Positions 17,187 through 27,042 are shown, counted from the stretch's first letter. The stretch is DNA of 64,000 bases from [Borrelia] finlandensis (GCF_000181875.2 NZ_ABJZ02000005.1:558001-622000); one strand, 5' to 3'. Notes: a model not told the origin generated them from the letters alone. Numbers and translations: made by a program.

Positions 17187-18344
17187 ATGAAGATATTAGT
17201 AATTGATATTCAAGGTCTTATAAAGCAGGTTTTTGTTAGAGCTTTTTCCAAAGATAATGATGTTGAGATATTAAATGCTGGTTTTAATTCTTTAAATCTT
17301 ATTAATGTATTTTTACAAAAGTTTCCAGATTTAGTTATTATTGATGAGAATACAGCAAGATCTAATTTTGGGAATTCTTTAAACAATGTTCTTAATAACA
17401 TATCTCTTCCGGTTGTATTTATTGCGCAAAATGAAATGTTTCCAAATTTTGGATGTCTTGAGCAAAGCAAGGAAAAGGTTAAATTAATAATAAATAAGCT
17501 TAATTTTAAGCTTACAGTTGATTTATTTCGCAGCAAGTATTTGGCTTTAATAAAGCTTGAGTTGAAAAATCTAGGCAAAAATAAATTAATATCTTCTTTT
17601 GAAGTTAAAAGGATTCAAGCCCCCGATTTTTCTAGTAATTCTAAAGTAGAGCTGAGGGAAAATAGTTTAAATGATTCAAGTATAAGAAAAAGTTATAGAG
17701 TTTCTGATGTTATTAATTTTGCTCCCAAAAATGATCCGGATGTTATTATTAAATATCAAGGTCTTATCAATAAGCACAAAACTGGTAAAATTATTGTTGT
17801 AGGCTCTTCAACGGGCGGTACAGAGGCTTTAAGAATTTTTTTAAGGTCTTTTAAAAAAGATTCTCCCCCAATTATTATTGTTCAGCATATGCCGGGAGGA
17901 TTTACAAAATCTTTTGCAAAAAACTTAAACAATGAATTTAATATTGATATTAAAGAAGCTGAGGATGGAGACATTCTTCGTCCAGGTCTTGTAATAATTG
18001 CTAATGGAAGTTATCATTTGATTGTAAAATATAGTAGCGGAAATTATTTTGTAAACCTATTAGATGGACCTCTTGTTAGTAGACATAAGCCTTCTGTGAA
18101 TGTACTTTTTAGGTCTGCTGCAATGTATGCAGGCTCTAATGCTATTGGAGTTATCCTTACAGGTATGGGAGATGACGGCGCTGTTTGTATGCTTGAAATG
18201 AAAAAAAATGGCGCTTATACTATTGCCCAAGATCAAGAAACCTCTGTTGTTTTTGGTATGCCAATGGAAGCTATAAAAATAGGGGCTGTAGACAAAATCC
18301 TTCCTTTAAGCGAAATAGCAGATCATGCTCTAAGGAGATCTTAA
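17187..18344 (+). CDS. cheB: CheB-type protein-glutamate methylesterase with a degenerate receiver domain
   Basis: 385 residues. The C-terminal half is an intact methylesterase: VVGSSTGGTEAL (Ser), VQHMPGGF (His) and GMGDDGAV (Asp). The N-terminal receiver keeps the phosphoacceptor Asp53 (DLVIIDEN) but the usual acidic pair is D7-I8 (LVIDIQG) instead of DD, and the conserved Thr/Ser strand reads VVFIAQNE. Phosphorylation may therefore be weak or lost. The start lacks a Shine-Dalgarno, but the N-terminus MKILVIDI fits a receiver exactly. Two bases separate it from the next gene. Confidence 0.92.
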   Translation: MKILVIDIQGLIKQVFVRAFSKDNDVEILNAGFNSLNLINVFLQKFPDLVIIDENTARSNFGNSLNNVLNNISLPVVFIAQNEMFPNFGCLEQSKEKVKLIINKLNFKLTVDLFRSKYLALIKLELKNLGKNKLISSFEVKRIQAPDFSSNSKVELRENSLNDSSIRKSYRVSDVINFAPKNDPDVIIKYQGLINKHKTGKIIVVGSSTGGTEALRIFLRSFKKDSPPIIIVQHMPGGFTKSFAKNLNNEFNIDIKEAEDGDILRPGLVIIANGSYHLIVKYSSGNYFVNLLDGPLVSRHKPSVNVLFRSAAMYAGSNAIGVILTGMGDDGAVCMLEMKKNGAYTIAQDQETSVVFGMPMEAIKIGAVDKILPLSEIADHALRRS

Positions 18345-18345
18345 A

Positions 18346-20118
18346 ATGGATAATAACAATAATGGTTTTAATTCCAACGATTGTTTGGCAACCTTATTTC
18401 ATAAACTTGAAGCTTTTGATGAAAGCACAAGGCATATTTATTCAAATTTAAGCAAATCAATTCCTAAATTAATAGAAAAAATTTCTAAAGATTCTAAGGA
18501 TTTATCTTTTAGTATTGATTTGATTTCCAATCTTGATCTTGATAATGATTCTTCTTTGAATAATTTTATAGCTAAAATTATAGGAGCATTAGATGATTTT
18601 GTTGCTTACTTTAATTCTTCAACAACTTCTCTTGAATCTCAATTTAGCATAATACGGAGTAAGGTTAAAGATATAGAAATACTTGAAGATGTTATTGAAA
18701 GAATGAAAAAAAGCTCTCTTGATATGGAAATAATGTCTATTAATACACTAACAGTTGCTATGAGAGCGGGTAAGGCTGGTGGAGCCTTTTCTTATATTAC
18801 GAGTGAAATTAAGGTTTTAACCCAATCTATGATCAAACAGGCAGATCAACTTACAAGCAAGGGGCGCGAGGTTAAAATTGGTCTGGATAGAGCTAAAAAT
18901 CAAGTATATGAAAGCAATACAGCTGAAAATAAAATTCTTGAAGAATTTAGAGATAATTTAATGAAAAAAATAGATGCTTTTTCAGATGGAATAGGAAGTG
19001 TTATTGCTCTTTATGATGATATTTTAAAAGTTTTATCTGAATTTAAGTTTAAACTTGTAAATTCTATTTCTTATCTTCAGTTTCAAGACAGGCTAACTCA
19101 ATCTTTGCAACATTTAAATATTATGTATTCCAATATTGATGTTTTTAAATTTAGAGATATAAGTGAGATCCAAAAATTAAAAATTTTATCAGTTTTTACT
19201 GATACATCAAAAGTTATAGTAAAAGATGTTCTTGAAAAGCTTGAAAAAAATTATACTGTTTTTGAGAAATTTATTGATTCCTCTCTTAGTTCTATTCAAA
19301 CCATTAACGATTTAAGGTCTGATAATTCTTTATACATAGATATTCCTAAAATAATAGAACAATTTTCTAGTATTTTGTCTGATCTGCTTAGAAGAATTGA
19401 TGATGTTGAGAAGAATAATTCTAATTTTTTGAATTTATATTATGAACAGGTCAAGCTTATAAAATCATTAGAATTAATGTTTTCAAATATTTCAGCTATT
19501 TCTGCTAGGTTTCAAAATATTAATATAGCCTCAAAGATAGAAGTTGTCAAAAGATCTGAACTTAAAGCCATGGAGGGCAATATTTCAGAAATGTCTAAGA
19601 TTATCAAAGAAATTGATTCTAACATTACCAAGGGAATAGAATTTTTAGATCAAATAATCTTTTTTCTTGAAAAAGTTGTTAAGGATTATGACAATAGATT
19701 TTATCTTGAAAAGAATTATTTTAATAAATTTAAAAAATTATTTATGGAAATTAAAAATGATATTCTTGATATTAAGAATATAGCTATTGATAATATTTTG
19801 TCTTATGAGGTTTTTTCAATTGAATTTATGGAAATATTTGAAGAGATGAAATTAGAAGTCTACAATGTTAGAAATTTAAAAAATTCTCTTTTAGATATAG
19901 ATAACTTTTTAAGCAATATGGAAAGCAAAATAAATTTCAATCTTAATCTAGAATTATCTAAGATTGGAATTCAATCTGTTGAGATTGAAGATAAAGAATT
20001 TGTTAATAGAATTGCTAATCGATTTACTTTATTTGTTCACAAAAAACACTTATTATCTTTGATAGAGGAAGCCAAGGATGTTCATTCCTTTGATGAGGGT
20101 AGTGTAATTTTGTTTTAA
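18346..20118 (+). CDS. Soluble MCP-like chemosensory protein (BB0569-like)
   Basis: 590 residues, usually called hypothetical; no membrane segment or signal. Residues 121-160 (DMEIMSINTLTVAMRAGKAGGAFSYITSEIKVL) follow the MCP hairpin pattern NxLxLNAAIEAARAGExGxGFxVVAxEIRxL, with many substitutions. A second, fainter copy is at 381-420 (ARFQNINIASKIEVV...MSKII). YLQFQDRLTQSLQHL at 243-257 contains the FQD element found in CheZ and some sensory proteins. Between cheB and cheY, so it is most likely a scaffold, receptor-like or phosphatase-like partner of this CheA. Which of these cannot be decided from sequence. Confidence 0.75.
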   Translation: MDNNNNGFNSNDCLATLFHKLEAFDESTRHIYSNLSKSIPKLIEKISKDSKDLSFSIDLISNLDLDNDSSLNNFIAKIIGALDDFVAYFNSSTTSLESQFSIIRSKVKDIEILEDVIERMKKSSLDMEIMSINTLTVAMRAGKAGGAFSYITSEIKVLTQSMIKQADQLTSKGREVKIGLDRAKNQVYESNTAENKILEEFRDNLMKKIDAFSDGIGSVIALYDDILKVLSEFKFKLVNSISYLQFQDRLTQSLQHLNIMYSNIDVFKFRDISEIQKLKILSVFTDTSKVIVKDVLEKLEKNYTVFEKFIDSSLSSIQTINDLRSDNSLYIDIPKIIEQFSSILSDLLRRIDDVEKNNSNFLNLYYEQVKLIKSLELMFSNISAISARFQNINIASKIEVVKRSELKAMEGNISEMSKIIKEIDSNITKGIEFLDQIIFFLEKVVKDYDNRFYLEKNYFNKFKKLFMEIKNDILDIKNIAIDNILSYEVFSIEFMEIFEEMKLEVYNVRNLKNSLLDIDNFLSNMESKINFNLNLELSKIGIQSVEIEDKEFVNRIANRFTLFVHKKHLLSLIEEAKDVHSFDEGSVILF

Positions 20119-20158
20119 TTTTTATATACTTTTTAGGAGGGTTTTAGGAGAAAATTAG

Positions 20159-20533
20159 ATGAAAAAAAGAATTTTGGTTATTGATGACAATAGGGCAATA
20201 AGGCAAAGCGTTGCTTATATTTTAGAACAAAACGGTTTTGGAGTCTCAGAAGCAAAAGATGGTTTAGAAGGGGTTTTAAAATTTAAAGAAGCAGTTGGGC
20301 AAGGGGATAAAGATTTTGACCTTGTTATTACAGATATCAACATGCCTAATTTAGACGGCATTGGTGTTATTAAGCAAATAAGGGAATTTGGCAGCTTTGT
20401 TCCTATACTTGTTCTTACCACTGAATCTGAGCAATCTAAGGTTGATGAAGGCCGTAAAGCGGGTGCTACTGGTTGGCTTGTTAAACCTTTTAATCCTGAA
20501 GCTTTAATGAAAACAATCTCAAAGATATTTTAA
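20159..20533 (+). CDS. cheY: Chemotaxis response regulator CheY
   Basis: 124 residues, a stand-alone receiver. Acidic pair D9-D10 (LVIDDNRAIRQ), phosphoacceptor D59 (LVITDINMPNLDG), Thr87/88 (LVLTTES) and Lys109 (GWLVKPFNPE) are all present, so it should be phosphorylated by CheA and bind the flagellar switch. Preceded by an AGGAGGGTTTTAGGAG ribosome-site region. Last gene of the operon. From memory this matches cheY2, one of three cheY copies in Borrelia, and possibly not the one driving motor reversal. Confidence 0.95.
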   Translation: MKKRILVIDDNRAIRQSVAYILEQNGFGVSEAKDGLEGVLKFKEAVGQGDKDFDLVITDINMPNLDGIGVIKQIREFGSFVPILVLTTESEQSKVDEGRKAGATGWLVKPFNPEALMKTISKIF

Positions 20534-20589
20534 GTTTATATTTGCAATTAATTTGTAGACTTTAAAGTTTTATTATAATTAAAATGATT

Positions 20590-20651
20590 TTCAATATGTT
20601 ATTTTAGAATAAGGACAACATATTGAAGGGGGTGTTTTATCCTTATTTTAA
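20590..20651. other. Possible H-type RNA pseudoknot or competing hairpins after cheY
   Basis: Two perfect inverted repeats interlock. TCAATATGTT (20591-20600) pairs with AACATATTGA (20617-20626). AATAAGGA (20608-20615), inside that loop, pairs with TCCTTATT (20640-20647). Loops of 7, 1 and 13 bases fit an H-type pseudoknot; longer helices are possible if the two forms exclude each other. It lies 57 bases after the cheY stop and about 140 from the tRNA on the other strand. The rest of this 260-base gap holds no gene I can see. Confidence 0.5.
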
Positions 20652-20793
20652 TAATATTAAATTTTATTAATCATAACATTAGATTTTTATTAGTATAAGC
20701 AAGTAATTTATGAAAGAAAATTTTTCTTAAAAGAAGCAATTATTTTACTAGTAATGCTTGATAATCTTGAAGCTTCTAAAAAAGCAATCAAAA

Positions 20794-20877
20794 TACCGGT
20801 AGTCGGAGTCGAACCGACACGAAGTTGCCCTCACCAGATTTTGAGTCTGGCGCGTCTACCAATTCCGCCATACCGGC
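20794..20877 (-). tRNA. tRNA-Leu(CAA)
   Basis: 84-nt class II tRNA. Acceptor arms GCCGGTA and TACCGGT with discriminator A; D-loop GGAATTGGTAGAC; anticodon stem CCAGA/TCTGG with loop CTCAAAA, giving anticodon CAA (complement of 20841-20843) for UUG; a long variable arm (GTGAGGGCAACTTCGT); T arm GTCGGTTCGACTCCGAC. No CCA is encoded. It lies 8 bases after pyrH on the same strand and may share its transcript. Confidence 0.96.
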
Positions 20878-20885
20878 ATCAACTT

Positions 20886-21575
20886 TTATTTTACTATAAC
20901 AGTGCCAAAAAAATCATTATTTTTGTTGAAAACTTTTTCTAAGTTTTCAATATTATTTCCATTTACTATGTAAAGGGTAAGTCCGAGTTTTGAAGAGAGC
21001 TTTGTTGCTATTGGGTCAAAAGGTAAATTTAAGCCCGGATTCCACTTTTGGCCCACAATGTTTTGTAATTGTGTCCAATTTAATTTTTTAAAAGCCGTTG
21101 CGTTTTTAAATTTTTTTGGATCTTTATCATAAACTTGATTTACGTTTGTTATATTTATGATATCTTTTTTATTAAATTTTTCTGCAAATTTTACGGCAAT
21201 GTAATCTGTTGAGAATCCTGATTTCCATCCGGAAGCAATTAATATTTTTCCTTTAAAAGAAAAATTTTTTAAGGGATTGGTGACAATTTTGTCTTTACAA
21301 AAGGGATTCATTACTTTGCGCAGAAATTCTGCGTTTAGTCTTGTTGACATTATCCCAATCTCATCAAGCTCATGAACTTTAAAATCAGGATTGATTTTTT
21401 TATAAGCGTCTTGGTATTCTCTTGCAACTCTTCCTCCACCAACTATTAAAATGATTTTTCTTTTTTCATTTTCTAGTAGCCATTTAAAAACAAAGTTTTT
21501 AAAGTTTTTAATGAATTCTATGTTGATTTGATTTGAATTTATTACTCCTCCCCCAAGACTTATTATTTCAAGCAT
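20886..21575 (-). CDS. pyrH: UMP kinase
   Basis: 229 residues. PyrH phosphorylates UMP to UDP, feeding the CTP synthase encoded 3 kb away. It opens MLEIISLGGGVINS and has VGGGRVAREYQDAYKKI, LIASGWKSGFSTDYIAVKFAEKF and KDPKKFKNA. The short length and LGGGVI opening, instead of KLSGEAL, resemble archaeal-type UMP kinases. That suggests the allosteric GTP site of enteric PyrH may be lacking. ATG preceded by AAGGAGC. The next gene on this strand is the tRNA. Confidence 0.9.
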   Translation of the reverse strand: MLEIISLGGGVINSNQINIEFIKNFKNFVFKWLLENEKRKIILIVGGGRVAREYQDAYKKINPDFKVHELDEIGIMSTRLNAEFLRKVMNPFCKDKIVTNPLKNFSFKGKILIASGWKSGFSTDYIAVKFAEKFNKKDIINITNVNQVYDKDPKKFKNATAFKKLNWTQLQNIVGQKWNPGLNLPFDPIATKLSSKLGLTLYIVNGNNIENLEKVFNKNNDFFGTVIVK

Positions 21576-21786
21576 TCAAGCTCCTTATTTAGGTTAATGT
21601 TTTTTAAATTTTTTACTTTTAATAATATAGCAATTTCTGCTAAACTTTTCATTAAAACAAGTTTGAAACAATACAAACTTGTTAATTATATATTACAATT
21701 TAATTGTTATGCAAAAAATTAAAAGAATTTATTGTTAAGTATTTTAGCTTTGATTTTGCTTAGCAGTTTTTGTTTTGGAGGATATT

Positions 21787-22851
21787 GTGCATAAGTATAA
21801 AGTTTCTGTTATTATTTGTTTTTTTAATTCGGCTGAAACTCTTGATGCAATGATAAAGGATGCTGTTAATCAAACATTAAAAGATAAAGAAATTATATTA
21901 ATTAATGATGGTTCTTATGATGGTAGTTTAGAGATAGCAGAAAAATATGCCAATAAATATAGCTTTATTAAGATTTTTAGTCAAAAAAATATGGGACTTT
22001 CTGCTTCTAGAGACAAGGGACTTTCTGAGGCTCAAGGGGAATATGTTATTTATTGGGATGGTGATGATTCTGTAGAGAGCACCATGCTTGAAGTTCTGTA
22101 TAACAGAGCAAAAGCAGATAATTCTGATGTTGTTTGTTCTCAATTTTATATTTATTTTCTTGCAATAAATGTAAAAAGAAAATCTCTGCTTCCTTTTCCT
22201 AATTATCCATTAACAGGCAAGGAGGCGTTTAAAAATTTGCTTTTTACTGTTTATGCGACTTTTGGAAAGAAAAATTTTGTTGTTGGAACGTTATGGGATA
22301 AATTAATTAGACGGGAATTAATTTTAAAGAATAATATTCGGCAGCAAAATGTAGTATTTGAAGATATAGTTTTTGTTATGCAAATTTTCTTAAAAGCTTC
22401 TAAAGTTTCTTTTGTAAATAATTATTTTTATACTAATTTTCAAAGAATGGGAAGCATGAGCTCTTCTATTAATGTTTTACATAAATCTAAATTATCTCTT
22501 AATACAATGGAAACTTTATTAAAAAGAGAAGGTATTTTTAACGAATGTCAAAATTTGTATAAAAAATTTTTCTTGCAATTTTATTATTTTATTTCTTTTA
22601 AGCAAATTTATATTATTAGTTGGAATATTCCTGATAAGCTTGTTTATAGGGCTTATAAAGAAAAGCTTATTTCTGTTCTTAATGAGATTAAAGGATTACC
22701 TGAATTTCAAGATTGTTATGAATATGCAAAAAGTTTTGGATTTAATGAAATTCAAATTTTACCTAGAATTATGCTAAAAATTTGGAATTTTAGCTCAAGA
22801 CTTTATGTAAATTTTTCTATATTTATTTATAAGTTTTTCATAAAAAATTGA
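21787..22851 (+). CDS. Family 2 glycosyltransferase (BB0572-like)
   Basis: 354 residues. GTG at 21787 is chosen because GGAGG ends 5 bases before it; an upstream TTG at 21775 would overlap that site. GT-A fold: KVSVIICFFNSAETLDAMI, EIILINDGSYDGS, SASRDKGLSEAQGEYVIYWDGDDSVE (the WDGDD metal motif), then a less conserved acceptor half. It transfers a sugar from a nucleotide-sugar, perhaps to a glycolipid, since this genus has surface galactolipids; acceptor unknown. Often annotated lgtD. No membrane segment except a hydrophobic C-terminal helix. Confidence 0.87.
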   Translation: MHKYKVSVIICFFNSAETLDAMIKDAVNQTLKDKEIILINDGSYDGSLEIAEKYANKYSFIKIFSQKNMGLSASRDKGLSEAQGEYVIYWDGDDSVESTMLEVLYNRAKADNSDVVCSQFYIYFLAINVKRKSLLPFPNYPLTGKEAFKNLLFTVYATFGKKNFVVGTLWDKLIRRELILKNNIRQQNVVFEDIVFVMQIFLKASKVSFVNNYFYTNFQRMGSMSSSINVLHKSKLSLNTMETLLKREGIFNECQNLYKKFFLQFYYFISFKQIYIISWNIPDKLVYRAYKEKLISVLNEIKGLPEFQDCYEYAKSFGFNEIQILPRIMLKIWNFSSRLYVNFSIFIYKFFIKN

Positions 22852-22913
22852 ATTTATATTTTTAATTTTATTATTTTTTTATGTTTTGACTTTTAATATA
22901 TTAAGGAGTGTTT

Positions 22914-23720
22914 ATGGCTATTGAGGCTGTTAATGTAAAATTTTCCTATAAGAGAAAAGAAGTCTATTCAGATTTAAATTTAAACATTGAGACCCCTCAA
23001 GCCTATTTGCTTCTTGGCAAAAATGGAGTTGGAAAAACAACTTTACTTAAACTTGTAAGTGGACTTTTGGAGCCCCTAAAAGGGAAAGTTTTATTTAACT
23101 CTTTAGCAGCTTTTCCAAGAAATCCCTTGAATTTAGTGAATTTGTTTTTTATTCCTGAAGAATTTTCACTTCCCAGATTGTCTTTAGCTGAATACAGCAA
23201 GGCTTTATCTATATTTTATCCAAATTTCAATGAGGCAGATTTTAAAAAATATTTATCGGATTTTGATCTTGATATTTCTCTTGATCTATCTTCAGCTTCT
23301 TTTGGACAGAAGAAAAAAAGTATTATTGCATTCTCTCTAGCTGCAAATGTTTCTTGTTTATTGTTTGACGAGCCAACAAATAGTCTTGATATTGTTTCAA
23401 AAAATGTTTTTAGAAATATGCTTTCTAATTTAAAGGATAGAATCATTTTTATTACAGGCCACAATGTAAGAGATTTGGCAGGGGTTGTGGATTATTTAAT
23501 CATTGTTGGGGAAAAGTCAATTCTTTTTTCCAATTCAGTATCTTATATTAATAAAAATTATAAGATTAAAATTATCAGCGAGCTAAATGGAAATGAATTA
23601 TATTATGAAAAAAATAAGGATGGATTTAAGGCGCTTTATTTTGAGAGTAGCAATGGAGCTGAAGTTGTTGATATTGAGTTTTTCTTTTTATATGTTACTG
23701 AAAATAAAAAGAAGAGGTAA
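22914..23720 (+). CDS. ABC transporter ATP-binding protein (BB0573-like)
   Basis: 268 residues from ATG 22914, which has AAGGAG 5 bases upstream; the GTG at 22908 overlaps that site. Walker A GKNGVGKTT at 35-43, Walker B CLLFDEPTNSLD, and switch histidine TGHNV are intact. The signature LSGGQ is replaced by ASFGQKKK. Six bases upstream of a six-helix membrane protein that is its likely permease. Domain pattern suits ABC-2 exporters. Substrate unknown. Confidence 0.88.
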   Translation: MAIEAVNVKFSYKRKEVYSDLNLNIETPQAYLLLGKNGVGKTTLLKLVSGLLEPLKGKVLFNSLAAFPRNPLNLVNLFFIPEEFSLPRLSLAEYSKALSIFYPNFNEADFKKYLSDFDLDISLDLSSASFGQKKKSIIAFSLAANVSCLLFDEPTNSLDIVSKNVFRNMLSNLKDRIIFITGHNVRDLAGVVDYLIIVGEKSILFSNSVSYINKNYKIKIISELNGNELYYEKNKDGFKALYFESSNGAEVVDIEFFFLYVTENKKKR

Positions 23721-23726
23721 TAAAAG

Positions 23727-24578
23727 ATGTTTAGCTTAAAAAGATTTTTGAATTTATTTTATTTTGATTTTATTTACAATAAAAAATTCTATACTTTATT
23801 AATAATTCAAGTTTTAGGAATGATATTTATATCTTATTTGCTTGTTAGATTTTATTTTAATTTTTCAGCAATTGATTTTTTAAAATTTTTTGCTCCTAAA
23901 ATTTTTATTTTAACCTTGATTATATCGATTTTTACCATGTTTGATTATTACAAAGTGATTCATGATCCGTTTAGGAATATTCTTTATTTATCTTTGCCTG
24001 TTTCAACCTTTGAGCATTATTTTTTCAATTTAATTAAATATTTATTTGCGCTACCTTTAATTTTAATATTTATTTATTATTTAGGGGTTAATATTTTTTT
24101 ATTCCTAGATAATGCATTCTTTTTAAGAGGTGGGGGTGCTGCATTCTTAGAATTAAGATATTTTTATGATTTTTTATTTGTTCGTTATTTTAATTTTTTA
24201 TCTATTTTTCCAATCTTTATGTTTTTTAGAATAACTTTTAAAACGCATCCTTTTGTTAAGGTTTTGATATCCTTTTTAGGGACCATTGTGTTATTGTTTT
24301 TTTTCACGTCTTTTCTTTATTTGGGTTTTAAATATGTGCCATGTTCTTCGGATTTAATTTTTTCTTTTGACAGATTTTTAGGAGACTTATTTTTTAAAAT
24401 AGTTTATAGTTTGGGATTTTTTTTATATTTGGCTTCATATTTTAAGATAGTAGAGTTTGGAAGTATTAGAAAAAAAAGCAATTTGTTTGCTATTCTTGGG
24501 TTTTTAGTTTTTTTGGCAATATTTAATTATTACTATTTAAGCAAAGGTTCATTATATTGTTTTGTTAATTATAATTAA
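23727..24578 (+). CDS. ABC-2-type membrane subunit, probable partner of the ATPase (BB0574-like)
   Basis: 283 residues with about six hydrophobic helices (near 23-42, 51-71, 95-120, 145-165, 180-205 and 255-275), rich in Phe. No recognisable motif beyond topology, which suits an ABC-2 permease. Starts 6 bases after the ATPase stop, so the pair forms one unit. No homology-based substrate prediction is possible. Confidence 0.75.
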   Translation: MFSLKRFLNLFYFDFIYNKKFYTLLIIQVLGMIFISYLLVRFYFNFSAIDFLKFFAPKIFILTLIISIFTMFDYYKVIHDPFRNILYLSLPVSTFEHYFFNLIKYLFALPLILIFIYYLGVNIFLFLDNAFFLRGGGAAFLELRYFYDFLFVRYFNFLSIFPIFMFFRITFKTHPFVKVLISFLGTIVLLFFFTSFLYLGFKYVPCSSDLIFSFDRFLGDLFFKIVYSLGFFLYLASYFKIVEFGSIRKKSNLFAILGFLVFLAIFNYYYLSKGSLYCFVNYN

Positions 24579-24604
24579 AATAGTTTAAAAGATTTAAAAC
24601 AATG

Positions 24605-24630
24605 GCTTAGAAATAGCTTTGTAGCTAAGC
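24605..24630 (+). terminator. Weak hairpin after the ABC pair
   Basis: GCTTAG (24605-24610) and CTAAGC (24625-24630) with a 14-base loop, followed by a T-rich stretch (ATAATTTTTATTTT). Short stem, so low confidence. Confidence 0.35.
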
Positions 24631-24757
24631 ATTAATAATTTTTATTTTAATTTAATGTTTTTGTTTTAATGCAAGTCTGTTTTATTATGATTTGTGAATT
24701 CTTTTTAAGCATAAGCTTAATTGGATTTAAATTTAAAGTTTTAATTTTGGGGTATAC

Positions 24758-26362
24758 ATGAAAAAAAACTTAAAGATTTTAGTAATAACAGGAGGCGTGA
24801 TCTCTGGAATTGGTAAGGGAGTTACATCGGCAAGTATTGCAAGGTTGTTTAGATATGATTTTAGAGTTACTCCAATTAAATGTGATGGGTATTTAAATAC
24901 TGATCCTGGCACTATTAATCCTGTTGAGCACGGAGAAGTTTTTGTGCTTGATGATGGAGGAGAGGTTGATATGGACTTTGGCCATTACGAGAGGTTTTTA
25001 AATCTTAATGCCAAGTCTAGTTGGAACATTACAATGGGCAAGATATACAAAAAGATACTTGAAAATGAGCGAAAGGGCAAATATTTGGGAAGAACAGTTC
25101 AGCTTATTCCCCATGTTACTGATGAGATCAAATCTACAATTTTTCAGATTGCAAGTTCTGAGAATAGTGATATGTTGATAATTGAAATTGGTGGAACCGT
25201 GGGAGATATGGAAAATATTTTATTTATTGAGACAGTAAGACAAATAAGACAGGAGATTGGGGGTGGTAATATTTCTTTTATTCATTTAACCTATGTGCCA
25301 AGTCCAGCTGGAATTAATGAGCAAAAATCTAAACCTACCCAACAGAGTGTTAAAACCTTAAATAAAGCAGGTATTTTCCCCGATTTAATTATTGCTAGAA
25401 GTTCACAAGTATTGACAGACCAAATCAGAAAAAAAGTGGCAATGTTTTGCAATGTTGAGAGCACTTCTATTATTGACAATGTTGATGTTTCTACTATTTA
25501 TGAAATTCCTATATCTTTTTATAAGCAGGGTGTACATGAGATTTTAAGCTCTAAGTTAAATATTAAGGTTGTTGATCCAAAGATAGAAGAGCTTTCAAAG
25601 CTTGTAGGAGTTATAAAATCTAATTTTTTTGCGCCTAAAAAAATTATTAATATTGCTATTTGTGGTAAATATGCTGAACTTGATGATTCTTATGCATCAA
25701 TTAGAGAGTCTTTGGTTCATGTTGCAGCCCATTTGGATTTGCTTATTAAAAGCACTTTAATTGATTCTAATGATTTAAATGAAAGCTGTTTAAAAGAGTT
25801 TGACGGCATTATTGTTCCTGGCGGCTTTGGAGGCAAGGGGTATGAAGGTAAAATTATGGCTATTAAATATGCTCGTGAGAATAATATTCCCTTTCTTGGA
25901 ATTTGTCTTGGTTTGCAGCTTGCTGTAATAGAATTTGCTCGCAATGTTTGTGGAATACTTGATGCTGATACGGAGGAAAATTTAGCAAAAGACAAGCCCT
26001 TAAAAAGTCCTGTTATCCATTTACTTCCTGAGCAAAAGGGAATTAAAGATAAGGGCGCTACAATGAGGCTTGGTGGATATCCTGTGATTCTTAAAAAGAA
26101 TACAATAGCTTTTAAACTTTATGGCCAAGATCGGATAATTGAAAGATTTAGACATAGGTATGAAGTTAACAATGATTATATAGATTTATTTGCAAAAAAT
26201 GGGCTTATAGTATCTGGATTTTCAAGTGATTTTAAAATGGCAAAATTAATAGAAATTCCTGAAAATAAATTTTTTGTAGCTTGCCAGTTTCATCCAGAAC
26301 TTATTACAAGAATAGAAAATCCAGCCAAGCTTTTTCTAGGACTAATTAAAGCTTGCATTTGA
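24758..26362 (+). CDS. pyrG: CTP synthase
   Basis: 534 residues, full length. The N-terminal synthetase domain ([44 protein letters not shown]-type loop [10 protein letters not shown]) makes CTP from UTP and ATP. The C-terminal class I glutaminase has nucleophile Cys in [13 protein letters not shown] and the His-x-Glu in CQFHPEL. Start supported by ATG after a GGGG ribosome site. Works downstream of the UMP kinase encoded nearby. Convergent with the next gene after 16 bases. Confidence 0.96.
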   Translation: MKKNLKILVITGGVISGIGKGVTSASIARLFRYDFRVTPIKCDGYLNTDPGTINPVEHGEVFVLDDGGEVDMDFGHYERFLNLNAKSSWNITMGKIYKKILENERKGKYLGRTVQLIPHVTDEIKSTIFQIASSENSDMLIIEIGGTVGDMENILFIETVRQIRQEIGGGNISFIHLTYVPSPAGINEQKSKPTQQSVKTLNKAGIFPDLIIARSSQVLTDQIRKKVAMFCNVESTSIIDNVDVSTIYEIPISFYKQGVHEILSSKLNIKVVDPKIEELSKLVGVIKSNFFAPKKIINIAICGKYAELDDSYASIRESLVHVAAHLDLLIKSTLIDSNDLNESCLKEFDGIIVPGGFGGKGYEGKIMAIKYARENNIPFLGICLGLQLAVIEFARNVCGILDADTEENLAKDKPLKSPVIHLLPEQKGIKDKGATMRLGGYPVILKKNTIAFKLYGQDRIIERFRHRYEVNNDYIDLFAKNGLIVSGFSSDFKMAKLIEIPENKFFVACQFHPELITRIENPAKLFLGLIKACI

Positions 26363-26378
26363 GTGTCTATTTGATTGC

Positions 26379-26903
26379 TTAGTGAGTAGGCAGGTTTTCA
26401 AAATTAATGTTTGTAGTGCTCTCAAATTGGAATATTTTATAGCTTAAAAATAATTTAGAGAATATGGTTAGTAATATTATTGTTAAAAGGTCAAAAAAAG
26501 CATTAGCTATTGTTAAATTAAATGGTCTTTTTTCATAGATTATATCGTTTATTACTTTGGGTAAGCTAAAGGCAAGCCAAGTTATGCTAGATATTAGTAT
26601 TGCAGATAATATATTGTAATTTAAGTCTGTTAAGCTTCCAAGAGAGTTGTTAGTAAGAGTTATTAGATTGTTGAATAAATTGATAAGAGCATTTATTAAA
26701 AAACTTTGTAATAAATGATTTAAAGCTAAAACAAAGATAGCAATTATTTTATATTGTTTTTTTTGAGTATTTAATGTGTTGGCACTAGTAATTATTTTTT
26801 TTAATAATATTTTTCGGTATATTGTTTCTAATAATATTTTAAATAAAGTCATGCTGACTATTAATATTAAATTAATATTTGAGAACATGAATTTGATTAA
26901 CAT
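26379..26903 (-). CDS. Hypothetical membrane protein (BB0576-like)
   Basis: 174 residues from ATG 26903, chosen because GAAAGGGAAA lies just upstream. About four hydrophobic helices (near 5-25, 50-75, 100-120 and 135-155) separated by short K/N-rich loops. No family motif recognised. It faces pyrG convergently and BB0577-like divergently, so it is probably its own transcription unit. Confidence 0.7.
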   Translation of the reverse strand: MLIKFMFSNINLILIVSMTLFKILLETIYRKILLKKIITSANTLNTQKKQYKIIAIFVLALNHLLQSFLINALINLFNNLITLTNNSLGSLTDLNYNILSAILISSITWLAFSLPKVINDIIYEKRPFNLTIANAFFDLLTIILLTIFSKLFLSYKIFQFESTTNINFENLPTH

Positions 26904-27042
26904 AATTTTCCCTTTCATTTTCGGCAATGATTTAATTATAATTAGTATATAATAAAATATTTTGATTTCTTTAATAAGATTTGTATTTTATTATATTTAT
27001 ATAATAGCTTTAATTTTTGGCAATTTTTATCAGGAGGATTGA

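Noticed and set aside
17210..17578. 122-codon minus-strand frame within cheB
   Set aside because: Shadow of the receiver region; no start signal.
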